NCBI GenBank assembly: GCA_945949385.1
Contig: CAMFEL010000052.1
Coordinates: 1 to 12,794 of the forward strand
DNA: 12,794 nucleotides
Source of the DNA: an uncultured Clostridia bacterium
GTDB taxonomy: Bacteria > Bacillota > Clostridia > Oscillospirales > CAG-272
Reading direction: 5' to 3'
In this document: positions 6,675 to 12,782 of the stretch, one piece after another
Layout: each line of letters begins with the position of its first letter
Position numbering within the stretch: position 1 is the first letter of the stretch
Notes under the pieces: model-generated
What the model was told of the DNA's origin: nothing
Seen by the model: only the letters and a program-made list of their open reading frames with translations
The model's database searches: none
Translations under genes and position numbers: made by a program

Positions 6675-7760
6675 TCAGTATTTAACGGGCTTTGTGGACA
6701 GATATCTCTTGACCATGAGAGCCACCTTGAAGGTGATGGCGTGATCGAACTCTCTAAGATCAAGTCCGGTCAGCTTGCGGATTTTTTCAAGTCTGTAAAC
6801 AAGAGTATTTCTGTGCACAAACAGCTTTCTGGAGGTTTCCGAAACATTAAGGTTGTTTTCAAAGAAGCACTGAATGGTAAGCAGCGTCTCGCGGTCAAGG
6901 TTGTCAAGGCTTCCGTCCTTGAACACCTCCTGCAAAAACATTTCGCAGAGGGTGGTGGGAAGCTGATATATAAGTCTGCCGATACCCAGATTTTCGTAAG
7001 AAATGATGTTCTTTTCGGTGTCGAACACCTTTCCCACTTCAAGCGCCACCTGCGCCTCTTTATAGGAACGGGCAAGATCCTTGATGTTTTCCGCAACGGT
7101 GCCGATACCGATCGTGACCTTTGCGAAGAACTCGGCGTTAAGGGTGTCCGCAATGGACTTTGCCAGCTTTTCAATCTTCTTGTTGTCGCTGCCGGCGCCA
7201 AGCTCCTTGACGAGAACGATGTCGTGCTCGCCTACGTTTATAACATAATCCTTGTTCTTGTCGGGGAAAATATTCTGCACCGCGTCAAAGGGCAGTACCT
7301 CGGTTTTGTTCAGGAACTTGATCAGAAATACCACTCTGGGCTCATCCGTGTCGAAATGCAGCTCCTTGCTCTTTATGTAAATGTCGCTGGGCAGGATGTT
7401 GTCGAGAATGATGTTCTTAATAAAGGAATTGCGGTCATATTTTTCGTCGTAAAGATTTTTGATGTTGGACAGAGAAATGGAAAGAATGGACGCAAGCTTG
7501 TCGGCCATTTTGTCCTCGCCCTCCACAAAAACGGCGTACTCCCACTTAGCGCCGCTGCCGATGGAGCGGTAGGTGTATCCGCCGACGCACAGCACGCTGG
7601 AGGAATAAGACATTTCGTCCCGTGCCTCCTGCCTGGTCTCTCCTATTTTTACAAGCTCACTGCAAGCGATAACGGTACCGGTCTCGTCAATAACGCCCAG
7701 AGTGCGGTCCACCGCGTCCGTCATCTGATGTATTATGCCCTGAAACAAGCGGTTAGCCAT
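6675..7760 (-). CDS. PucR/CdaR-family transcriptional regulator heading the ftsEX cluster
   Basis: Predicted DNA-binding regulator of 361 residues. The N-terminal part (about 1-105) resembles the sugar-diacid recognition type sensor of CdaR-like proteins: VDRTLGVIDETGTVIACSE followed by KIGETR. A central GGDEF-like/PucR linking domain lies at about 140-250, ending in VTIGIGTVAENIKDLARSYKEA. The C-terminal PucR-type helix-turn-helix is at about 289-346, with NVSETSRKLFVHRNTLVYRLEKI. The ATG at 7760 has an AAGGAGG site 7 nt upstream. The ligand cannot be read from sequence, and no sugar-acid, purine or proline catabolic gene is next to it, unlike classical PucR/CdaR loci. Inference: it regulates itself and perhaps the cell-wall genes behind it. 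Family is confident; target and effector are not. Confidence 0.9.
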   Translation of the reverse strand: MANRLFQGIIHQMTDAVDRTLGVIDETGTVIACSELVKIGETRQEARDEMSYSSSVLCVGGYTYRSIGSGAKWEYAVFVEGEDKMADKLASILSISLSNIKNLYDEKYDRNSFIKNIILDNILPSDIYIKSKELHFDTDEPRVVFLIKFLNKTEVLPFDAVQNIFPDKNKDYVINVGEHDIVLVKELGAGSDNKKIEKLAKSIADTLNAEFFAKVTIGIGTVAENIKDLARSYKEAQVALEVGKVFDTEKNIISYENLGIGRLIYQLPTTLCEMFLQEVFKDGSLDNLDRETLLTIQCFFENNLNVSETSRKLFVHRNTLVYRLEKIRKLTGLDLREFDHAITFKVALMVKRYLSTKPVKY

Positions 7761-7791
7761 GGTTGTGCCTCCTTGGTTTTATACAAAATAA

Positions 7792-7830
7792 TAGTAAAAT
7801 GTGTTGTGTAACCTGTACTATATTTTACTA
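7792..7830. promoter_or_regulatory. Perfect 9-bp inverted repeat overlapping the -10 (operator candidate)
   Basis: TAGTAAAAT at 7792-7800 and ATTTTACTA at 7822-7830 are perfect inverse copies separated by 21 nt, with centres 30 bp apart, close to three helical turns. The right arm contains the whole -10 hexamer; the left arm lies about 15-23 nt into the transcript. Such placement fits a repressor site, plausibly for the PucR-type regulator itself. Both arms are A/T-rich, which raises the chance-match rate. Confidence 0.5.
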
Positions 7831-7850
7831 CAAGATTTGTCGATTTTCAA
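7822..7850 (-). promoter_or_regulatory. Sigma-A-type promoter for the regulator-ftsEX cluster
   Basis: On the minus strand, TTGAAA (plus-strand 7845-7850), a 17-nt spacer and TAAAAT (7822-7827). That is 4/6 and 5/6 to consensus with ideal spacing. Transcription would begin near 7815, giving a leader of about 55 nt before the regulator ATG. No other promoter was recognised before ftsE, ftsX or the genes behind them. Confidence 0.7.
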
Positions 7851-7915
7851 TAGGTGATTTGCATTTTTTCATAAAATATGCCGTCAAAATTGTAAATTAT
7901 CATTTGTTATGCCCA

Positions 7916-7960
7916 TTACGGCAGAAAACGGGCAAAAAAAGCTCCGTTAAAATGCCGTAA
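7916..7960 (-). terminator. Long imperfect stem-loop just after rsmE
   Basis: TTACGGCA (7916-7923) pairs with TGCCGTAA (7953-7960), and nested inside AACGG (7927-7931) pairs with CCGTT (7944-7948), giving 13 bp with one internal loop. It starts 5 nt beyond the rsmE stop. On the minus strand a T7 run lies in the apical loop and not after the stem, so it is not a standard intrinsic terminator. It could still mark or protect the 3' end of the rsmE mRNA. Confidence 0.4.
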
Positions 7961-7965
7961 AGCCG

Positions 7966-8802
7966 TCAAAGCTCGTAGGCAAAGGACAGACAGGCAAGCA
8001 CAAAAGAAGAAGCGGTCTCCGTACGCAGTATGCGCCTTCCCAGACTAACGGACTTCATGCCGCACTGCGCAGCCTCAGCCGCCTCGGCAGAGGAAAAGCC
8101 GCCCTCACTGCCTATCATTACCGATATGCTCTCCGGCACTTCTGCGTTCTCCAAAGCCCCTGCACTGTCCGCAGTCCCGACGCTTTCCGTCACTTTTGCA
8201 CTTTCCGCCGTCCCGATGTTTTCCGTCACTCCTGCACTTTTCAGCGCAGACGGAAGACTCAGTCCCCTTTCATCTTCATAGCAAAACAGCGCGATACTGC
8301 TTTTCGCCGCCTCGCGCACGGCGGAGGAAAAATCCATAAGAGGAGCCACCTCCGGCACACGCCCGCGCCCGCATTGCTTTGCGGCCTCCAAAGCGATACG
8401 CTGCCATCGGGAGCGCTTCTTTTCCGCGTCTTTCTCCGTAAGCCTTACCACACAGCGCTCGGACATAAAGGGTACTATGCGGCAGGCTCCGCATTCCGCA
8501 GCCTTTTGTATGACCGTGTCAAATTTGTCTCCCTTGACAAGCGCCTGATAAACCACGGCTCGGTAGGGCGGCTCCGAGGCGCTTCGCCGCTCCTCGCAGA
8601 CATCAAGCGTCACCGTGTCTCCGGTTTTCCTTACAACACAGTCGTATTCGCCGCAGTCTCCGTCGCATACGGTGACTCTCTCACCCGGCTTCATTCTCAG
8701 ACTTTTCGTAATATGCGCGGCGTCGTCACCCATAATAAGCACGGTGCGGCTGCCGTCTCCCGCCGTGCCTATCTGCGACGGCTCAATAAAAAATCGGGGC
8801 AT
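7966..8802 (-). CDS. rsmE: 16S rRNA (uracil(1498)-N3)-methyltransferase RsmE
   Basis: SPOUT-class methyltransferase that methylates N3 of U1498 of 16S rRNA using S-adenosylmethionine. An N-terminal PUA-like domain lies at about 1-75. SPOUT motifs follow: KGDKFDTVIQKAAECG at 90-105, RWQRIALEAAKQCGR at 132-146, the cofactor-knot motif IGSEGGF at 230-236, and SLGRRILRTETA at 253-264. The usual GPEGG is GSEGG here, a change at a non-catalytic Pro. The protein has 278 residues against a usual 240-250; the excess is an insertion at about 189-224 of three 12-residue repeats just before the GSEGG strand. The ATG at 8802 has AGGA about 10 nt upstream. It is transcribed from its own strong promoter and has a 205-bp gap before the regulator gene. 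Confidence 0.94.
   Translation of the reverse strand: MPRFFIEPSQIGTAGDGSRTVLIMGDDAAHITKSLRMKPGERVTVCDGDCGEYDCVVRKTGDTVTLDVCEERRSASEPPYRAVVYQALVKGDKFDTVIQKAAECGACRIVPFMSERCVVRLTEKDAEKKRSRWQRIALEAAKQCGRGRVPEVAPLMDFSSAVREAAKSSIALFCYEDERGLSLPSALKSAGVTENIGTAESAKVTESVGTADSAGALENAEVPESISVMIGSEGGFSSAEAAEAAQCGMKSVSLGRRILRTETASSFVLACLSFAYEL
8162..8233 (-). repeat. Two 36-bp in-frame repeats (plus a third degenerate one) inside rsmE
   Basis: 8162-8197 and 8198-8233 are clearly related copies of a 36-bp unit, and 8234-8251 starts as a more diverged neighbour. In protein they read as 12-residue units beginning SA: SAGVTENIGTAE, SAKVTESVGTAD, SAGALENAEVPE. The insert is rich in Ala, Glu, Ser, Thr and Val and lies in the loop before the SPOUT GSEGG motif. 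It keeps the reading frame. Confidence 0.8.
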
Positions 8803-9036
8803 GGCAAAGCTTTCCTTTCAAATCCTTTTTGCAAGGCGGGTATCCGATGAATATTCGGGTGTTTCCCCGAAGCGTGATCAAACGCTTTTCCAATGCGTAA
8901 TCGGGCGTTTTCCCGCTGCGTCGTCGGACGTGTTCCCGCTGCGTCATCGGGCGGTTTCACAATACATTATCAAAAGCCCCGCCCGCTTTTCCCTTTGCGC
9001 AAAAAGAGCATAAACAATAAATTTATTTACATTATT
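8803..9036 (-). other. Long untranslated leader of rsmE
   Basis: This stretch between the predicted transcription start and the rsmE ATG holds no believable gene. In order of transcription it has an A/T-rich segment, a short terminator-like hairpin (AAAAGC, 7-nt G-rich loop, GCTTTT; plus-strand 8972-8990), the 23-bp repeat array, then the ribosome site AAAGGA. I do not recognise a known riboswitch, T-box or ribosomal-protein leader in it. Whether it regulates rsmE is unknown. Confidence 0.45.
8849..8986. repeat. Tandem array of 23-bp repeats in the rsmE leader
   Basis: Five recognisable back-to-back units of exactly 23 bp: 8849-8871, 8872-8894, 8895-8917, 8918-8940 and 8941-8963. A degenerate sixth is at 8964-8986. 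Most begin GCGT, carry TCGGG at positions 7-11 and TTT then CCC near positions 15-20. By hand count, unit 3 matches unit 4 at 19/23, unit 5 at 18/23, unit 1 at 16/23 and unit 2 at 15/23. Several units contain CGGG...CCCG dyads able to form small hairpins; 8854-8871 has a 6-bp perfect one. The period is not a multiple of three, so the array is noncoding. There are no unique spacers between units. Confidence 0.8.
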
Positions 9037-9042
9037 ATTTAT

Positions 9043-9071
9043 ATTATAACCCTATATGCCCTGTTTGTCAA
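9043..9071 (-). promoter_or_regulatory. Perfect-consensus sigma-A promoter driving rsmE
   Basis: On the minus strand: TTGACA (plus-strand 9066-9071), exactly 17 nt, TATAAT (9043-9048). Both hexamers and the spacer are at consensus. It begins 22 nt beyond the stop of the AGCS symporter gene. Transcription should start near 9036, leaving a leader of roughly 230 nt before the rsmE ATG, very long for a small housekeeping gene. Confidence 0.88.
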
Positions 9072-9092
9072 ATTTCGACCCCTTTATACGTT

Positions 9093-10460
9093 TCACCCGC
9101 CTCTGCCGTATGTAAGTCTTCCTCCCCGCGCCCCTTTTCCGCGCACAGCGACGGGGACACCGGGTATTTCCCTGCTTTTTCCGCGCCCGCCGAAGCAGGC
9201 GGCAGCAAGGCAGGTTACATTCAGCACCGTCATAAGGGACACCGTCATATCCGCCGCCTGCCACATAAAGCCGTCGGGTATCACCGTACCCGCAATACAG
9301 GCAGCGGCGCAAAGCAAAAGATACAGCCGCCGCGCCCACGCCCTGTCTCCCAGATATTTCAGCGCCACCTCGCCGTAAGCGCCCTGACATATTACCGTGG
9401 CAAAGGCAAACAGAATAACGGAGGCTCCCACGGCATACCCCGCCCATTCTCCCGCAAGAGAAGAATATGAGTACAGCACCAGCGGGATTGAATCGTATCC
9501 CATTGCCCTGCCGTCGGACAAAAGAATGACCAGCGCCGTCATACTGCACAGCACAATTGTATCCGCAAACACCTCAAAAATCCCGAAACAGCCCTGATGG
9601 TGCGGACTTTTCGCATTTGCCGCAGCGTGCGCCGAGGGAGAGGTGCCCAGCCCCGCTTCGTTTGAAAATATACCTCTCGTAACCCCAAAACGTACGGCGC
9701 GGGTAACGGCATAGCCGCCGATACCGCCGCCCACGCTTTTCAGCGAAAAAGCCGATGCAAATATCTCCGCAAGCGCCCCCGGCACTTCTTTGATGTTTGC
9801 AAAAATGATCCAAAGGGAGAGTGCCATATAAAAAGCCGACAGCAGAGGAATAAGCCTGAATGTCACGGCGGAAACCCGTTTTGCCCGCCCAACATTTACG
9901 GTAAAGGCGGCGGCTGCAACTATCCCGCCCAGTACAATAGGAGGAAAAAAAGGAAAAACGGAGGCGGCGGCTTTCATCTGTTCGATGTTTCCGGTCATAA
10001 GAGAGTTTATAAGACAAAGCACGGCAAAAACGCCGCCGAAAACAGCGGCGGCGCGGCGCAGGCGGCGCGAAAAAGTATCCTTTATATAATACATTGCACC
10101 GCCGTAGTAGCCGTCGCCGTCACGCCTGCGATGCCCGACGCCCAGCGCGACCTCGGCATATTTCAGACTCATGGCGCAAAGTGCGGATACCCACATCCAG
10201 AAAACGGCTCCGGCACCGCCCGCGCTTACAGCCGTTGCCACACCCGCCATATTTCCCACGCCCAAGGTTCCCGCCAGAGCCTGTGTCAGAGCGCGCACGG
10301 GAGAGATCCCTCCCCCTGCGGCGGCATCCTTCAGAGTTCTGACAAAGCGCACGGGATGAAGAATATAGAAGAACCGCTGCCTGAAACCGAAAACAAGACC
10401 GCATACAATAAGCAGAAAAGGTGCCAGTATCCCCGACAGAATGTTGTTTACCGCCTCCAT
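9093..10460 (-). CDS. AGCS-family sodium:amino-acid (alanine/glycine) symporter
   Basis: Integral membrane carrier predicted to import alanine, glycine or a related amino acid with sodium. From the chosen start it has 455 residues, about ten hydrophobic segments, and the family hallmarks: ALAGTLGVGNMAGVATA at about 61-77, GGAMYYIKD near 120-128, and RGIFSNEAGLGTSPSAHAAA at about 262-281. The C-terminal tail is short, Gly/Arg-rich and hydrophilic. I chose the ATG at 10460 because it has a GGGAGGG site 6-7 nt upstream. The ATG at 10487 would add nine residues that overlap this ribosome site and has no comparable site itself. It is divergent from groESL and followed 22 nt later by the rsmE promoter, with no terminator seen. 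Substrate cannot be fixed from sequence. Confidence 0.92.
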   Translation of the reverse strand: MEAVNNILSGILAPFLLIVCGLVFGFRQRFFYILHPVRFVRTLKDAAAGGGISPVRALTQALAGTLGVGNMAGVATAVSAGGAGAVFWMWVSALCAMSLKYAEVALGVGHRRRDGDGYYGGAMYYIKDTFSRRLRRAAAVFGGVFAVLCLINSLMTGNIEQMKAAASVFPFFPPIVLGGIVAAAAFTVNVGRAKRVSAVTFRLIPLLSAFYMALSLWIIFANIKEVPGALAEIFASAFSLKSVGGGIGGYAVTRAVRFGVTRGIFSNEAGLGTSPSAHAAANAKSPHHQGCFGIFEVFADTIVLCSMTALVILLSDGRAMGYDSIPLVLYSYSSLAGEWAGYAVGASVILFAFATVICQGAYGEVALKYLGDRAWARRLYLLLCAAACIAGTVIPDGFMWQAADMTVSLMTVLNVTCLAAACFGGRGKSREIPGVPVAVRGKGARGGRLTYGRGG

Positions 10461-10622
10461 GACAAACCCTCCCGAAGTGTTTTGCATATGATATATGTAT
10501 ATTAACCGCAGCTTAGGACAATGACCGTCCCCGGTTTCATATGCTCAAGCGGAAAATTAGCACTCTCCGACCTCAAAGTGAAAATAAATTTGTTAATTAA
10601 ATGTTAAGATTGAAAAAACCCC
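10461..10622. other. Divergent intergenic region between AGCS symporter and groES
   Basis: No gene is visible. From left to right it has the symporter ribosome site (complement of 10464-10470), an A/T patch at 10485-10504, a CIRCE-like site at 10557-10584, and a strongly A/T-rich stretch at 10580-10618 that could act as an UP element for the groES promoter. I did not find a convincing promoter for the symporter on the minus strand. Confidence 0.4.
10557..10584 (+). promoter_or_regulatory. Second, degenerate CIRCE-like site
   Basis: TTAGCACTC at 10557-10565 is a perfect match to the left half of the CIRCE operator. After 10 nt (consensus is 9) comes AAGTGAAAA, 6/9 to the right half GAGTGCTAA. 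It lies about 65 bp upstream of the groES -35. It may be an auxiliary HrcA site, an operator for the divergent symporter gene, or a decaying duplicate. Confidence 0.45.
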
Positions 10623-10650
10623 TTGATTTTTCCATTGACAGTGATACAAT
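10623..10650 (+). promoter_or_regulatory. groESL promoter (sigma-A, extended -10)
   Basis: TTGATT at 10623-10628, a 16-nt spacer, then TACAAT at 10645-10650, preceded by TG one base upstream (TGATACAAT, extended -10). Transcription would start near 10657, directly before the CIRCE operator, so HrcA bound there would block initiation or escape. Confidence 0.75.
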
Positions 10651-10661
10651 ATAGTCATCGG

Positions 10662-10688
10662 TTGGCACTCGAAAGCATCAAGTGCTAA
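10662..10688 (+). promoter_or_regulatory. CIRCE operator (HrcA binding site) of groESL
   Basis: TTGGCACTC-N9-AAGTGCTAA, matching the CIRCE consensus TTAGCACTC-N9-GAGTGCTAA at 16 of 18 arm positions with the exact 9-nt spacer. HrcA is established to bind this element and repress groESL and dnaK operons until heat stress titrates GroEL. Each arm has one deviation and these are at different positions, so arm pairing is 7/9. Confidence 0.93.
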
Positions 10689-10743
10689 AATACCGAACAT
10701 CAAAAATTCAGTGCTATGGCACCGGAATACAGGAGGAAAAATT

Positions 10744-11028
10744 ATGACACTCAAACCCTTAGCAGACCGTGTCGTACTTAAAGCGGTCGAAGCGGAAGAA
10801 ACTACAAAGTCCGGCATCGTGCTGCCCGGCGCAGCGCAGGAAAAGCCTCAGGTTGCAGAGGTCGTAGCAGTAGGCCCCGGCGGCGTGGTTGACGGCAAGG
10901 AAGTTACAATGCTCGTAAAAGCAGGCGATAAGGTCATCACCGGAACCTACGCGGGCACCAAGGTAAAATGCGACGGCGTTGAATACAATATCGTCCGTCA
11001 GAACGACATTCTGGCAATCGTTGAATAA
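10744..11028 (+). CDS. groES: Co-chaperonin GroES (Hsp10)
   Basis: Caps the GroEL ring during ATP-dependent protein folding in the cytoplasm. It has 94 residues, the normal length. The N-terminus LKPLADRVVLK, the mobile loop with its GroEL-contacting GIVLPG (Ile25-Val26-Leu27), the roof-loop region around GPGGVVDGK, and the C-terminal NDILAIVE are all typical. I use the ATG at 10744 because AGGAGG at 10731-10736 sits 7 nt upstream; an earlier in-frame ATG at 10711-10716 would put residues across the leader and the ribosome site. It is the first gene of the CIRCE-controlled operon, 18 nt before groEL. Confidence 0.98.
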   Translation: MTLKPLADRVVLKAVEAEETTKSGIVLPGAAQEKPQVAEVVAVGPGGVVDGKEVTMLVKAGDKVITGTYAGTKVKCDGVEYNIVRQNDILAIVE

Positions 11029-11046
11029 TTTCGGAGGTGTATAATT

Positions 11047-12675
11047 ATGGCAAAGGATATTATTTACGGAACAGAAGCAAGAGAAGCGCTGCTCAACGGC
11101 GTTGACAAGCTTGCAAACACGGTAAAGATCACCATGGGTCCCAAGGGACGCAATGTAGTACTTGATAAGAAGTTCGGCACTCCCCTGATCACCAACGACG
11201 GCGTTACCATCGCAAAGGAGATCGAGCTTGAGGATCTGTCCGAGAATATGGGCGCACAGCTCGTTCGCGAGGTTGCAACCAAGACCAACGATGCCGCAGG
11301 TGACGGCACAACCACCGCTACCCTGCTTGCTCAGGCACTTATCCACGAGGGTATGAAGAATGTAGCGGCAGGCGCTAACCCCATCATCATCCGCAAGGGT
11401 ATCCAGAAGGCCGTCAACAAGGCAGTTGAGACCCTGGCAGGCAATTCCAAGAAGGTTAACGGTACCTCCGACATCGCCCGTGTAGGCACCATCTCCGCAG
11501 GCGACGAGGTTATCGGTACTCTTATTGCAGACGCTATGGAAAAGGTCACCGCCGACGGCGTTATCACCGTTGAGGAGTCCAAGTCCGCAGAGACCTACTG
11601 CGAGGTTGTAGAGGGTATGCAGTTTGACCGCGGCTACCTATCTCCTTACATGGCAACCGACACCGATAAGATGGAAGCTGTCCTTGACGACGCTCTCATC
11701 CTTATCACCGATAAGAAGATATCCAATGTTCAGGAGATCCTGCCTCTGCTTGAGCAGATCGTCCAGAGCGGCAGAAAGCTTCTCATCATCGCAGAGGATG
11801 TTGAGGGCGAGGCACTCACCACTCTCGTGCTGAACAGACTCCGCGGCACCTTCACCTGCGTAGCAGTCAAGGCTCCCGGCTTCGGCGACAGAAGAAAGGA
11901 AATGCTCCAGGATATCGCTATTCTTACCGGCGGCACCGTAATTTCCTCCGAGGTAGGTCTTGAGCTTAAGGACGCAACAATTGACCAGCTTGGCCGTGCA
12001 AGACAGGTCAAGGTCAATAAGGATAATACCATCATCGTAGGCGGCGCAGGCGACACCGACGCTATCAAGTCCCGTGTATCCCAGATCAAGTCCGCTATCG
12101 AAAACACCACCTCCGACTTCGACCGTGAGAAGCTGCAGGAGAGACTTGCAAAGCTGTCCGGCGGTGTAGCTGTAATCAAAGTCGGCGCGGCTACCGAGAC
12201 TGAGATGAAGGAGAAGAAGCTCCGCATCGAGGACGCTCTCAACGCAACCCGCGCAGCAGTTGAAGAAGGTATCGTAGCAGGCGGCGGCACCGCATACCTG
12301 AACCTTATCGAAGAGACCTCCAAGCTTATCCCCACCGTTGAGGGCGACGAAAAGACCGGCGTCCGTATCGTTGTAAAGGCTCTTGAGGCTCCCGTACGCC
12401 AGATTGCAGAGAACGCAGGCTTTGAGGGCAGCGTTGTTGTTGACAAGATTATGTCCGCCAATAAGGTAGGTTACGGCTTTGACGCATACAGCGAGGTATA
12501 CTGCGATATGATCGAGGCAGGTATCGTTGATCCTGCAAAGGTGACCCGCTGCGCTCTGCAGAATGCGGCAAGCGTTGCTTCCACCGTGCTCACCACCGAG
12601 GCTCTGGTAGTAAATCAGCCCGAGCCCGAGACTCCCGCAGCCCCCGCAGGCGGCGGCATGGGCGGCATGTATTGA
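11047..12675 (+). CDS. groEL: Chaperonin GroEL (Hsp60)
   Basis: Forms the double-ring ATP-dependent folding chamber. It has 542 residues, the normal size. It shows the ATP-binding GPKGRNVVLD at 31-40 and NDAAGDGTTTATLLAQ from 81, with Asp86 equivalent to E. coli Asp87, the GFGDRRKEML apical segment, RIEDALNATRAAVEEGIVAGGG (containing the catalytic Asp equivalent to E. coli Asp398), and a C-terminal GGGMGGMY tail. The ATG at 11047 has GGAGGTGT about 8 nt upstream. Synonymous codons are strikingly uniform (AAG, GAG, GTA/GTT, ATC, frequent CTT/CTC), as expected for a highly expressed gene. HrcA activity is thought to be tuned by GroEL itself, closing the feedback loop. Confidence 0.99.
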   Translation: MAKDIIYGTEAREALLNGVDKLANTVKITMGPKGRNVVLDKKFGTPLITNDGVTIAKEIELEDLSENMGAQLVREVATKTNDAAGDGTTTATLLAQALIHEGMKNVAAGANPIIIRKGIQKAVNKAVETLAGNSKKVNGTSDIARVGTISAGDEVIGTLIADAMEKVTADGVITVEESKSAETYCEVVEGMQFDRGYLSPYMATDTDKMEAVLDDALILITDKKISNVQEILPLLEQIVQSGRKLLIIAEDVEGEALTTLVLNRLRGTFTCVAVKAPGFGDRRKEMLQDIAILTGGTVISSEVGLELKDATIDQLGRARQVKVNKDNTIIVGGAGDTDAIKSRVSQIKSAIENTTSDFDREKLQERLAKLSGGVAVIKVGAATETEMKEKKLRIEDALNATRAAVEEGIVAGGGTAYLNLIEETSKLIPTVEGDEKTGVRIVVKALEAPVRQIAENAGFEGSVVVDKIMSANKVGYGFDAYSEVYCDMIEAGIVDPAKVTRCALQNAASVASTVLTTEALVVNQPEPETPAAPAGGGMGGMY

Positions 12676-12718
12676 TAAGTGCCGATAAAGTGCCGATAAA
12701 GCATTAAAACAGTTTCAA

Positions 12719-12743
12719 AAGCCTCCGCTTTTTGCGGAGGCTT
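12719..12743 (+). terminator. GC-rich hairpin downstream of groEL
   Basis: GCCTCCGC (12721-12728), a T5 loop, GCGGAGGC (12734-12741), extended by AA/TT, giving a perfect 10-bp stem. Only two T residues follow, so by itself it is a weak intrinsic terminator. It lies just before a second hairpin that has a T-tract, and the two probably act together. Confidence 0.6.
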
Positions 12744-12753
12744 CAGCCTGTCG

Positions 12754-12782
12754 AAAAAGTCCGGAAAATTCCGGACTTTTTT
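12754..12782. terminator. Rho-independent terminator of groESL (possibly bidirectional)
   Basis: AAAAAGTCCGGAA pairs with TTCCGGACTTTTT, ending in six T residues: a GC core of GTCCGG/CCGGAC flanked by an A-run and a T-run. It works on the plus strand for groESL. The A-run on the other side means it could also stop transcription entering from the right on the minus strand. Confidence 0.88.

Noticed and set aside
6741..7811. Long plus-strand open frame (356 codons) antisense to the whole regulator gene
   Set aside because: The minus strand encodes a complete PucR-family protein with a strong ribosome site and promoter. The antisense frame has no family resemblance and is explained by codon bias of the real gene.
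8849..8986. CRISPR array
   Set aside because: The 23-bp units are directly contiguous with no unique spacers, they diverge from each other, and no cas gene is nearby.
10461..10487. Upstream ATG (10487) as start of the symporter
   Set aside because: The nine extra residues overlap the strong GGGAGGG ribosome site of the ATG at 10460, and no comparable site precedes 10487.
10635..10640. TTGACA as the groES -35 box
   Set aside because: No acceptable -10 lies 16-18 nt downstream; the TACAAT hexamer is only 4 nt away. TTGATT at 10623 with the extended -10 fits better.
11730..12461. Minus-strand open frame of 243 codons inside groEL
   Set aside because: Ser/Arg/Pro-rich composition typical of an antisense shadow of a highly biased gene; groEL is intact over it.
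12676..12700. Short direct repeat (AAGTGCCGATAA twice) after the groEL stop
   Set aside because: Two copies of about a dozen bases with an 11-nt period just after a stop codon; most simply a slippage duplication with no sign of function.
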